Below are positions 8,317 through 15,665 of a stretch of 21,966 nucleotides of DNA, piece by piece (within the stretch, counting starts at the first letter, position 1; each line of letters starts with the position of its first letter). The position numbers and the translations under genes are program-made. The stretch is from Candidatus Bipolaricaulota bacterium (GTDB taxonomy: Bacteria; Bipolaricaulota; Bipolaricaulia; UBA7950; UBA9294), in contig JAGGSM010000062.1 in NCBI GenBank assembly GCA_021159105.1, forward strand, positions 1-21,966. The letters are read 5' to 3'. The notes under the pieces are model-generated. The model did no database searches. It was given only the letters and a program-made list of their open reading frames with translations, and was not told the DNA's origin.

Positions 8317-8775
8317 CTACCAGCGATAATGAGCGAATGCGCGGTTGGCTTCGGCCATGCGGTGGACGTCCAACCTCTTGTTGTACGCCTTCCCTTCCTT
8401 GCGCGCCGCATCCATGATCTCGGCCGCCAGGCGCCCGCCCATGGTGTTTCCGCTCCTATCACGCGCCGCACTCACGATCCAGCGCAGGGCAAGAGCGATC
8501 TGCCTATCCTGCGGCACCTCGTAAGGGACCTGATAGTTTGCTCCACCTACACGCCTGGTACGCACCTCTAATCGTGGCGAGCAGTTGGCGAGCGCCGCGT
8601 TAAACACCTCGAGGGGTGCTTCATCGGAACGGCTGCTGATCTGCTCCAATGCGTCGTAAACGACCTTCTCCGCGACGGATTTCTTCCCGTCCTGCATAAC
8701 GTAATTGATCAACTTCGCCAGGAGCTGGCTGTTGTACTTGATGTCCGGTTTGACATCCCGACCAGGTAGTTGCAT
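8317..8775 (-). CDS. rpsG: 30S ribosomal protein S7
   Basis: This 152-residue protein matches bacterial S7: LLAKLINYVMQDGKKSVAEKV near the N terminus, then EVRTRRVGGANYQVPYEVPQ (about residues 75-94), and FAHYRW at the C terminus. S7 nucleates assembly of the 30S head and lies at the mRNA exit and E site. The ATG has a strong AGGAGG site that overlaps the rpsL stop codon, so translation of rpsL and rpsG is probably coupled. Only 8 bases separate the two genes. Confidence 0.97.
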   Translation of the reverse strand: MQLPGRDVKPDIKYNSQLLAKLINYVMQDGKKSVAEKVVYDALEQISSRSDEAPLEVFNAALANCSPRLEVRTRRVGGANYQVPYEVPQDRQIALALRWIVSAARDRSGNTMGGRLAAEIMDAARKEGKAYNKRLDVHRMAEANRAFAHYRW

Positions 8776-8783
8776 TTTTCCTC

Positions 8784-9155
8784 CTAGCTTGCCTTCTTGG
8801 CTCCGTACTTGGAACGCCCTTGCTTACGCCCTTCTACGCCCTCGGCGTCCAGGCTTCCACGCACGATGTGGTAGCGCACCCCAGGCAGGTCCTTGACACG
8901 TCCTCCCCGCACCATCACTATCGAGTGTTCCTGCAGGTTGTGCCCCTCACCGCCGATGTAAGCGGTGACCTCTTTCCCGTTGCTCAAGCGAACACGAGCG
9001 ACCTTTCGTAGTGCTGAATTAGGTTTCTTCGGCGTACGCGTATAGACACGAGTGCACACCCCCCGCTTCAGCGGGCTCGCCCCGAGGGCCGGAGCCTTGC
9101 TCTTCTTCGTCTTCGGCTTTCGCCCCAGTCTGATTAGCTGATTAATTGTCGGCAT
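8784..9155 (-). CDS. rpsL: 30S ribosomal protein S12
   Basis: This 123-residue decoding-centre protein begins MPTINQLIRLGRK. The two conserved loops are TPKKPNSALRK (residues 41-51) and GRVKDLPGVRYH (85-96). Lysines 43 and 88 match the two E. coli positions (42 and 87) where changes give streptomycin resistance, and both are wild type here. Asp89 is the residue that RimO beta-methylthiolates in other bacteria. The ATG at 9155 was chosen over a GTG two codons upstream because GGAGAG lies 5 bases before it. The gene has its own promoter between it and rpoC. Confidence 0.98.
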   Translation of the reverse strand: MPTINQLIRLGRKPKTKKSKAPALGASPLKRGVCTRVYTRTPKKPNSALRKVARVRLSNGKEVTAYIGGEGHNLQEHSIVMVRGGRVKDLPGVRYHIVRGSLDAEGVEGRKQGRSKYGAKKAS

Positions 9156-9178
9156 ATTCACTCTCCAAATCGTTGTGG

Positions 9179-9207
9179 ATTATAGATTTCTTCACAAAAC
9201 CTGTCAA
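9179..9207 (-). promoter_or_regulatory. Perfect-consensus sigma70-type promoter for rpsL (str-S10-spc run)
   Basis: On the minus strand there is TTGACA (9207 to 9202), a 17-base spacer, and TATAAT (9184 to 9179). Both hexamers are exact matches to the sigma70-family consensus at the optimal spacing. The predicted start is near 9172, giving a 5' leader of about 17 bases that carries GGAGAG before the rpsL ATG. The TGA stop of rpoC is part of the TTGACA box. The sequence is seen directly. That it is used is inference. Confidence 0.85.
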
Positions 9208-12200
9208 GCAGTTCCCTCAACCTGCCCCTCTTCACTCGCTACTTCCGCAGCGCTCTTGGTGTACTTGAAACCCGTTCCGGAAGGGATCTTCTTCCCAACG
9301 ATCACGCTCGGTTTCAGGCCATCCAAGTTGTCGACCTCCCCGCGCAGCGCAGCCTCTGAGAGGACCTTGGTCGTCCTCTGGAAGGACGCGGCCGAGAGCC
9401 ACCCCTTCGTCTGTAATGCTGCCTTGGAGATGCGCAGCAGCTCGCGTTCACCACGCGGAAGGCGCTTCTCGCTCAGCGGGACCTCGAACGGCTCCCCGCC
9501 CCGCATGACCGTCAGAGACTCGATGCCGCTGTTGCGGGCGGCCCTCAGCAGATCGGGGGTGATCACCTCTCCGCTGGATGCGATCAACTTGCCGTCGTGG
9601 ATGGCGTCCTGAGCCACCTTCTCGCCGATGACCGACGAACGGATGCGCTCGGCGTTCTGGTTCCACTCCACCAGGTCGCGCAACTCCTTCTGGAACTCCT
9701 CCAGCAGGACGAGGTCGTTGATGTGGAAGCGGGAGTCTCCCGTCTCTGTGACGCGCACGTTGTTTAAAATCTGGCGGATTATCACTTCCAGGTGCTTGTC
9801 GTTGATGTCGACACCCTGCACCTTGTACACCTTGTGGATCTCCGTCAGGAAGTACTCGCGCGCCCTGTTCACACCGGCCAGATCGAGGAGCACGTGAGGC
9901 GCAACGACCCCCTTGGTGAGGAGGTCCCCCTTCTTGACCTTGTCCCCGGCGCGGACCGTCGCCATCTGATCGATCTCGACTTCGCTCTTGGCGCGCACGG
10001 TAAGGCGAGTGATCTCTCCATCGACCTCTGCTTTCTCCACCTCCACCACGTCGACCCCACTCACCTCTACCTCCACCAGCTTGTCCCGAGCGCGCACCTT
10101 CTCCCCATGCCCAACCGCGGGTGAAACGTTCGCCGTCAGCGGGAAGCGGATCGACCTTCCTTCTGGATTGTAGACGACGACACGATCCTCCAGGAGGAGG
10201 ACCGTCCCCGCAGACTCAGATGCGATGAAGATCGGCTTGGAGCGAGAGGTCAGCTGATCGCCTGCCTTGACCGTGGAACCCGGTTCGACCATCAACCTCG
10301 CGCCATAGGCGATCTTGTGGTCGACCTTCTCTCCTTCCTCGTCAATCACGCTGAACACACGGTCATCCTCCTCCGAGACCTCGACCGTCCCGGTCACCTC
10401 AGCGAATACCGGTTCGATGTTGAACCGCTCCGTGAGCGGATCCCCCTCAGAGACGACGTCCCCATCATTTACGCACGGCCTCGCCCCACGCGGGAGGATG
10501 TACGAGCGATCGCCAGCATCAGCGTCGATGACGAGCATCTCCTTGCGCCCTTCGGACTCGATGATGAACACCTCTCCTGGGCAGGGGCTACCCCCTTTAA
10601 TCAGCTGCGCGGCGCTCACCTCCTCACCCTCCGAGGCCGGCTCCAGCACCGACGGGACCTGAATGATCCGCTGGTCACCGATCACTTCGACCCTATCCTT
10701 CCCCGTCTCAAGCGGGGTGATCGACTCGATGTACCCGTCGAGCGGGGATATCCCCGCTATGGCGCTCTTCATGGTGTTGCGTGCCTCAAACAGCTCTTCT
10801 GCACGGGGGAGCCCTTGGGTGATATCCTCTCCCGCGACACCGCCCGTGTGGAAGGTGCGCATCGTGAGCTGCGTTCCCGGCTCACCCACGGACTGCGCGG
10901 CGATCACTCCGATCGCTGTCCCCAGCTCCACCGGTCGATGAGTGCTCATGTCGTAGCCGTAGCACTTCTGGCAGACGCCGTTTATCGACTCACAGACCAT
11001 CGGGGAGCGGATGACGACACGGGGTCGCACATTGATCTCCTTGATCTTCGCTTTCTTCAGCGCTTGGACGAGGCGCGGTGTGATCAGCTCATCCGCCTGC
11101 ACGATCACCCTTCCCGTCTTCGCGTCGTGCACATCGTCGACGCTCTTCGCTCCAACCAGGTGTTCCGAGCCCTTGCCGGAGACCGGGATCATCGCTTCCA
11201 AGCGCCCGATAAGGTGTGCCAGGTCTCGATCGATCCACTGCTCCGCCTCGACGATGACCTCGCCGTTGCGCGGGTCGATGACCGCTTCGCTCGTAACGCG
11301 GCCGTAGATGCGCATCTCGATCGGCTCCATGATATCGTGCTTACTGAAGCGGAGCGGATCGATGTCCACCCCCTGTGACGTCCCGCAGTCGACCTCGCGC
11401 ACGATCATGTCCGACGTCGCATCGACCAAGCGCCGTGTCAGGTACCCGGAGTCGGCCGTCTTCAGCGCCGTGTCGGCGGCCCCCTTCCTACCGCCGTGGG
11501 TGGAGATGAAGTACTCCATCATGTCCAGCCCCTCGCGGAAGTTGGAAACGACCGGACGCTCGATGATCTCTCCCGACGGACCGGCCATCGGTCCACGCAT
11601 CCCGCACAGCTGCTTCACTTGATCAGGGCCACCACGCGCGCCTGAGTTCACGATCCCGTAGACGGCGTTGTACTTGTGCTTGCGCAGGTTCTCCATCGTC
11701 GCGTGCTCGACCGCATCAACAGTACGGCGCCAGACACGGATCACGGCGCGCTTCCGCTCCTGTTCAGTGGCTAGCCCTACTTGGTACATCTTCTGTATGC
11801 GTTTGACAACCGCGTAGGATTCCTTGACGATCGCTTCCTTCTCCGCGGGGATGAGACAGTCCTTGATGGAGATGGTCAGCCCAGAGAGCATGGCGTACTT
11901 GAACCCGAGGTCCTTCAGGTCATCGAGCACCTCCGATGTCCTCTTCCACCCGAAACGGTGGTGGCACTCCTTGATGATCTCCTTGATCGCTCGCCGATCC
12001 ATGACGCGCTGGTAGTCGCGGATCTCCTCGGGGAAGATCTCGTTCATCTGCGCCCGCCCTAGGGTCGTATCCAAGACCTTTCCGTTGATGCGGACCTTGA
12101 TCGGAGCGTGCAGGTCGATGACCCCCTCCTCCTGCGCTCGCCATGCTTCATCCAAATCGCGGAAGTACTTCCCAGCTCCGAGGGCATCCTCATCGAGGAG

Positions 12201-14150
12201 AGTGAGGTAATAATAAGCGTAGATCGGGTCCTGCGTCGGCAGGCTGAGCGGCTCACCGTGTGCGGGTGAGAGGATGTTGCGCGGCGCAGCCATCAGCTCC
12301 CTCGCTTCGGCGATCGCCTCGGGGGAGAGCGGGAGGTGGATCGCCATCTGGTCCCCATCGAAGTCAGCGTTGTACGGTGTGCACATCAAAGGGTGCAGGT
12401 GGATCGCATCCCCGTCCACAAGTACCGGCTCGAAGGACTGCATCGACAGGCGGTGCAGCGTCGGAGCACGGTTGAGGAGGACGGGATGGTCCACGATCAG
12501 CTTCTCCAGTATGTCCCACACCTGCGGCATCCCACCCAGCAGGGCCTTGTTCTTGATCTCATCAAAGTCGGAGAAGGTCGTCGATTCCAGGTAGTGAAGG
12601 ATGAACGGCTTGAACAGCTCAAGGGCAATCTTCTTCGGCAAGCCGCACTGCGACATCTTCAGCTTCGGATCGACGACGATCACCGCGCGCCCGGAGTAGT
12701 CCACCCGTCTACCGAGAAGGTTCCTCCGCAGACGCCCGTGCTTACCGTGGATCCTCTCCGAGAGCGACTTGAGCGGACGGTTGTCCCGCCCACGGATCGG
12801 GCTCTCCTTCTTCTCGTTGTGAATGAGGGCATCGACCGCTTCCTGCAGCATGCGCCGCTCGTTGCGCAGGATGACCTCCGGCGCGCCCATGTCGATCAGC
12901 TTCTTCAGCCGGTTGTTCCTGTTGATGATCCGTCGGTACAGGTCGTTAAGATCCGTGGTGGCAAACTTGCCGCCCTCGAGCTGGATCATCGGTCGCAGGT
13001 CGGGAGGGAGGACGGGGATGACATCCAGGATCATGTCCTGGGGGTTGTTCTCCGAATCTCTTATCTGGTCGACGACCTCCAGGCGCTTCACCAGCCGGCG
13101 CTTGTTCCCCATCGCCCGCTCGTGCTCCAATTCCGTGCTCAGCTGCTCATGCAGCTCGTTGAAGTCAATCTCTTCGAGCAGCCCCTTGATCCCGGACGCA
13201 CCGGTGGCAGCGACGAACCCATCCGGGTAGACGCGCTCGTACGCCCTCTTCTCCAGGAAGGTAATCCTCTCCCCCATCTGCCGCGGAAACGCCGGGTTCC
13301 TTACCTTGGTGATCAGGAAGACGAGGCTGTCGAGCACCTCGCGGTCGATCGGCTCACCGACAACTTCTTGACCGTAGCGATCGACGAGCATGTCGAACGC
13401 CGTCTGCGAGCAGAGCTCACCGACTGGGCGCTCAGCGATCTTTGTACCCGCCTCAACCTCGTCCCCGTCCTCGACGAGCAATCTCACCTCGCCGACGATC
13501 GGATACTCCTGCGATCCGATGACGACAGACTGCGATCTTTCTCCGTTGGTGAGCGTACGCTCCTCCACCGTCACGCGCCCCGCTTCGCTCGCCACTATGG
13601 CCGGGGCGTCATCGACGAAGAACGCCTGCTCAACGGAAAAATCATAGGCGCTGTTCAAAATATCCACTTCCGTAGAATAGAGCGTCTCCCCGGGGCGCAC
13701 CTCACGAGACTCAGAAGCTGTGACGAGATACAGGGCCTGTTCTATCGGCTCGGTCTCATAGTAGGCTATCCGCTGGAGTTCCTTCTTCTTCATCCCCAGC
13801 AGTCGCGCGAGGAGGCTGGAGACACCCTTCAGAAACCAGAAGTGGACCACTGGGCTAGCAAGAGAAATGTGCCCCATATTGACCCGCCGCACGGACGAAT
13901 CGGTCACCAGAACGTGGCACTTCTCGCAGGTTATCCCCTCGTACTTCTTCCCCTTGTACTTCCCGCAAGCACACTCGTAACTGTTCTCCGGGCCGAAGAT
14001 CTCCTCCGCATACAGACCACCCCGTTCCGGGCGATGCGTGCGATAGTTTATCGTCTCCGACTCCGTAACCTCTCCGTGTGACCACCGCAGCATGTCCTCT
14101 GGAGATGCCAGTTGTAGCTTAATCCGTTTGATGTCGTCGCCAGATATCAA
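9204..14150 (-). CDS. rpoC: DNA-directed RNA polymerase subunit beta'
   Basis: This is a complete beta' subunit of about 1,648 residues, longer than the roughly 1,400 of E. coli. Visible landmarks, numbered from a GTG at 14159, are the N-terminal zinc finger (Cys63, 65, 78, 81), the clamp/lid region with RRVDYSGRAVIVVDP, and the catalytic NADFDGDQMA (597-606). These are followed by the bridge helix (THGGRKGAADTALKTADSG), a second zinc site (one Cys near 925, then CESINGVCQKC near 1055-1065), and the trigger-loop region EPGTQLTMRTFHTGG near 1097. A large insert of repeated beta-rich modules lies between the trigger-loop region and KVYKVQGVDINDKHLE and accounts for the extra length, as in Thermotoga/Thermus-like enzymes. 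The TTG at 14150 is preferred because AGGTGA lies 5 bases before it. The GTG at 14159 is the alternative. No rpoB precedes it. Confidence 0.97.
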   Translation of the reverse strand: MISGDDIKRIKLQLASPEDMLRWSHGEVTESETINYRTHRPERGGLYAEEIFGPENSYECACGKYKGKKYEGITCEKCHVLVTDSSVRRVNMGHISLASPVVHFWFLKGVSSLLARLLGMKKKELQRIAYYETEPIEQALYLVTASESREVRPGETLYSTEVDILNSAYDFSVEQAFFVDDAPAIVASEAGRVTVEERTLTNGERSQSVVIGSQEYPIVGEVRLLVEDGDEVEAGTKIAERPVGELCSQTAFDMLVDRYGQEVVGEPIDREVLDSLVFLITKVRNPAFPRQMGERITFLEKRAYERVYPDGFVAATGASGIKGLLEEIDFNELHEQLSTELEHERAMGNKRRLVKRLEVVDQIRDSENNPQDMILDVIPVLPPDLRPMIQLEGGKFATTDLNDLYRRIINRNNRLKKLIDMGAPEVILRNERRMLQEAVDALIHNEKKESPIRGRDNRPLKSLSERIHGKHGRLRRNLLGRRVDYSGRAVIVVDPKLKMSQCGLPKKIALELFKPFILHYLESTTFSDFDEIKNKALLGGMPQVWDILEKLIVDHPVLLNRAPTLHRLSMQSFEPVLVDGDAIHLHPLMCTPYNADFDGDQMAIHLPLSPEAIAEARELMAAPRNILSPAHGEPLSLPTQDPIYAYYYLTLLDEDALGAGKYFRDLDEAWRAQEEGVIDLHAPIKVRINGKVLDTTLGRAQMNEIFPEEIRDYQRVMDRRAIKEIIKECHHRFGWKRTSEVLDDLKDLGFKYAMLSGLTISIKDCLIPAEKEAIVKESYAVVKRIQKMYQVGLATEQERKRAVIRVWRRTVDAVEHATMENLRKHKYNAVYGIVNSGARGGPDQVKQLCGMRGPMAGPSGEIIERPVVSNFREGLDMMEYFISTHGGRKGAADTALKTADSGYLTRRLVDATSDMIVREVDCGTSQGVDIDPLRFSKHDIMEPIEMRIYGRVTSEAVIDPRNGEVIVEAEQWIDRDLAHLIGRLEAMIPVSGKGSEHLVGAKSVDDVHDAKTGRVIVQADELITPRLVQALKKAKIKEINVRPRVVIRSPMVCESINGVCQKCYGYDMSTHRPVELGTAIGVIAAQSVGEPGTQLTMRTFHTGGVAGEDITQGLPRAEELFEARNTMKSAIAGISPLDGYIESITPLETGKDRVEVIGDQRIIQVPSVLEPASEGEEVSAAQLIKGGSPCPGEVFIIESEGRKEMLVIDADAGDRSYILPRGARPCVNDGDVVSEGDPLTERFNIEPVFAEVTGTVEVSEEDDRVFSVIDEEGEKVDHKIAYGARLMVEPGSTVKAGDQLTSRSKPIFIASESAGTVLLLEDRVVVYNPEGRSIRFPLTANVSPAVGHGEKVRARDKLVEVEVSGVDVVEVEKAEVDGEITRLTVRAKSEVEIDQMATVRAGDKVKKGDLLTKGVVAPHVLLDLAGVNRAREYFLTEIHKVYKVQGVDINDKHLEVIIRQILNNVRVTETGDSRFHINDLVLLEEFQKELRDLVEWNQNAERIRSSVIGEKVAQDAIHDGKLIASSGEVITPDLLRAARNSGIESLTVMRGGEPFEVPLSEKRLPRGERELLRISKAALQTKGWLSAASFQRTTKVLSEAALRGEVDNLDGLKPSVIVGKKIPSGTGFKYTKSAAEVASEEGQVEGTA

Positions 14151-14205
14151 TAGGCTCACCTCGCGCTAGGGCGCCTGTCCCCTTTCTCGGGTACAACACC
14201 CGTAC

Positions 14206-14231
14206 AAAAAGGCCCCGCCGACAACGGGACC
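14206..14231 (-). terminator. Intrinsic terminator / attenuator hairpin close to rpoC
   Basis: On the minus strand a 7-bp stem (GGTCCCG pairing with CGGGGCC, one G-U pair) closes a 7-base loop and is followed directly by five T. This is a textbook intrinsic terminator shape. It ends about 55 bases before the rpoC start, so termination here would stop expression of rpoC. That position suggests an attenuator and not the end of another gene. Confidence 0.65.
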
Positions 14232-14319
14232 ACCATTTTCCTCACACTACTCTCTTGCCCGGTGGGGAGAAACCACTGATTAGCTCCTCGAAATCCCTTC
14301 CTCAGGTGATTCTCTCGCT

Positions 14320-14389
14320 GGACTCTCCGCTGGCATAGACTGTGGTGCACTTCTCTCCCGTAACTCTCACCTATGCGCGGTCAAAGCCC
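14320..14389 (-). other. Long interrupted stem-loop in the rpoC leader
   Basis: Minus-strand pairing gives four stacked helices: GGGCTTT with AGAGTCC (7 bp, two G-U), CCGC with GCGG (4 bp), GCATAG with CTATGC (6 bp) and GTG with CAC (3 bp). They are separated by small bulges (GA, CA, CACAGT) and capped by a 20-base purine-rich loop at 14348-14367. It sits between the two terminator-like hairpins. Confidence 0.55.
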
Positions 14390-14462
14390 CGTACGCTTCA
14401 AACCGTAGATGGTTAGCTATCGCCCTCTTGCCTCATTCTCCCGCATGATCAGCTACAAAGCC

Positions 14463-14503
14463 GCAATAAAAACAACAAACAGCCCCTCTTCCCAGAAAGA
14501 GGG
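14463..14503 (-). terminator. Intrinsic terminator after the PP-loop gene, or leader attenuator
   Basis: On the minus strand CCCTCTT pairs with AAGAGGG around a 6-base loop (14484-14503) and is followed by a T-rich tract with runs of three, two and five T. It lies 50 bases after the stop of the PP-loop gene, so it can end the hpf transcript. It also lies about 35 bases downstream of the predicted rpoC promoter start, so it may attenuate that transcript. Confidence 0.7.
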
Positions 14504-14545
14504 CATCCGACCGCCTTATTCTCTAACACTTCCCGCTAGTGAAAG

Positions 14546-14573
14546 AGTATACATCATTGCGCCGGCTTTTCAA
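14546..14573 (-). promoter_or_regulatory. Predicted sigma70-type promoter of rpoC
   Basis: On the minus strand there is TTGAAA (14573 to 14568), a 16-base spacer and TATACT (14551 to 14546). Each hexamer differs from the consensus at one position. The -35 box lies inside the last codons of the upstream gene. It is the best promoter match I could find by eye between that gene and rpoC, and it places the start near 14539. Confidence 0.55.
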
Positions 14574-15639
14574 CCACCGCCGCTAGGTCACCACTGAGGA
14601 GAGAAGTGAGACGAGCTGAGAAGCATCTGGTGCTTATCTCCCTTGCAGAGCGGAAGGGAGGGACATTCACCTGCTGCGTCTCGTCATCGTTCTCAAACCG
14701 GTAACTGACGGGCACAATCGATGACTGGACCGCCTCGCTGTGAGTCGCGGTGATGCGCGCTGCGAGGTCGATTATCTCCTCCACTTCCTCGGCGGACTTA
14801 CTCCCCCAGTCGGTGCGCACAAGGGTCATCGGGCCAGGGTGCGTTGGGAGGTACACACGCAGATCCTGCGGCAAGAAGTAGGTCTGCAGCGTCCTCTTCT
14901 CGTCTTCCTCCAAAGCGAGCACAATCTTCACATCGGGAGAGCGCTTGTAATACATCTTGAAGTCTAACAATTTCAAGGTATTGAGCGTAAACTCCTCCTC
15001 GGCGAACAGGTTTTCAAGCCGCTTTCCGAACCCTCCCCGCGTTAGCTTGCAGCGCGGATAGGATCCGATCTCACTGTCGACATCGAGGGAGAGAGCCCTT
15101 CCCCAATCACGCAGAGTCCCTTCCTCCTCTCCTCCGGCGCGCAGCTCGCCCATCCGTCCCCTCTCGACCCAGCCCTTCAACTCGGGGATCGTCTCGGGAA
15201 GGAGCCTCGCCGATAGAGGGCGAAGGACGAACCCGCTGATGCCGAGGTCCTCTGTGATACGCTCCATCTCGCTTTCCGACAGACCGTGCCGACCGATCAC
15301 CTCTCCTGTCACTATGAAGTCGGCCTTCAACCTCTGCGCGAAGCGGATGGCGCGGGAGAGCATCAGGGTCCTGCAGCTCAGGCAGCTACGGGGCAGAGAG
15401 AAGTGCTGCCCGGGGATTATGTTCGCCAACCTACGGTAGTCATTCTTCAAAGACTGAGTGCGGTAGACCGTCCCTGCCCACTCCTCCTTGACAAGGTCCC
15501 GCAACCCGTCCACTTCCTCGAAGAAAGGGGAGCGGAAGTGCAACAAGAAGATCTTATCCACTGCTGGAGAAAACTGCACCAACCGCGCTGCCACTCGGCT
15601 GGCCAAACTACCTGAAAACAGGGCGAGTGCGGTTACCAC
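14554..15639 (-). CDS. PP-loop tRNA-thiouridylase-like protein with degenerate PP-loop
   Basis: This 361-residue protein resembles PP-loop ATPases related to tRNA sulfurtransferases (the MnmA/ThiI-like group found in archaea and deep bacteria). The visible pattern is ALALFSG at the N terminus, a Cys pair in SCLSCRTLML (Cys86 and Cys89), then DFIVTGEVIGRHGLSE, GFVLRPLSARLLPETIPE, and CKLTRGGFGKRLENLF. The C-terminal third (about 220-361) is a separate domain that I cannot name with confidence. The PP-loop, normally SGGxDS, reads SGSLAS at residues 9-14, so two key positions differ and ATP use is uncertain. The GTG start at 15639 has GAGGA 6 bases upstream. It follows hpf by 26 bases and is probably co-transcribed with it. 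Substrate and activity are unknown. Confidence 0.65.
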   Translation of the reverse strand: MVTALALFSGSLASRVAARLVQFSPAVDKIFLLHFRSPFFEEVDGLRDLVKEEWAGTVYRTQSLKNDYRRLANIIPGQHFSLPRSCLSCRTLMLSRAIRFAQRLKADFIVTGEVIGRHGLSESEMERITEDLGISGFVLRPLSARLLPETIPELKGWVERGRMGELRAGGEEEGTLRDWGRALSLDVDSEIGSYPRCKLTRGGFGKRLENLFAEEEFTLNTLKLLDFKMYYKRSPDVKIVLALEEDEKRTLQTYFLPQDLRVYLPTHPGPMTLVRTDWGSKSAEEVEEIIDLAARITATHSEAVQSSIVPVSYRFENDDETQQVNVPPFRSAREISTRCFSARLTSLLSGDLAAVVEKPAQ

Positions 15640-15656
15640 GCTTCGTCCTCGAGCAT
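15633..15656 (-). other. Seven-codon upstream reading frame overlapping the PP-loop gene start
   Basis: An ATG at 15656 has a very good AGGAG site 6 bases upstream. It reads MLEDEAW and stops at a TAA (15633-15635) that overlaps the first codons of the PP-loop gene in another frame. It could be a coupling leader peptide, or chance. Confidence 0.3.
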
Positions 15657-15665
15657 CTTTCTCTC

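Larger units (their letters stand above)
14151..14538 (-). ncRNA. Structured rpoC leader RNA candidate
   Basis: This stretch of almost 390 bases without a protein gene would be the untranslated leader of rpoC if the promoter at 14546-14573 is used. It contains two terminator-like hairpins (14463-14503 and 14206-14231). Between them is an interrupted 20-bp stem at 14320-14389, and two small hairpins (14188-14202 and 14163-14174) sit just before the ribosome binding site. I do not recognise a named RNA family. RNase P RNA, tmRNA, SRP RNA and the T-box were considered and not supported. The structure is seen by hand pairing; the regulatory role is inferred. Confidence 0.5.

Noticed and set aside
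12336..14081. A 581-codon open frame on the plus strand opposite rpoC, and similar long frames at 2965-4005 and 10317-11378
   Set aside because: They lie fully antisense to well-recognised genes in G+C-rich sequence, match no family and have no ribosome binding sites. They are shadows of codon bias.
14206..14240. T-box-like sequence GGTGGTCCCG before the rpoC terminator
   Set aside because: It resembles part of the T-box core, but the rest of the core, stem I and specifier features are not seen, and T-boxes are not expected before rpoC.
14151..14553. RNase P RNA, tmRNA, SRP RNA or 6S RNA in the rpoC leader
   Set aside because: Key conserved strings of RNase P, tmRNA and SRP RNA are absent on both strands. 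A rod-like fold could suggest 6S RNA, but I could not build a convincing closing stem and central bubble.
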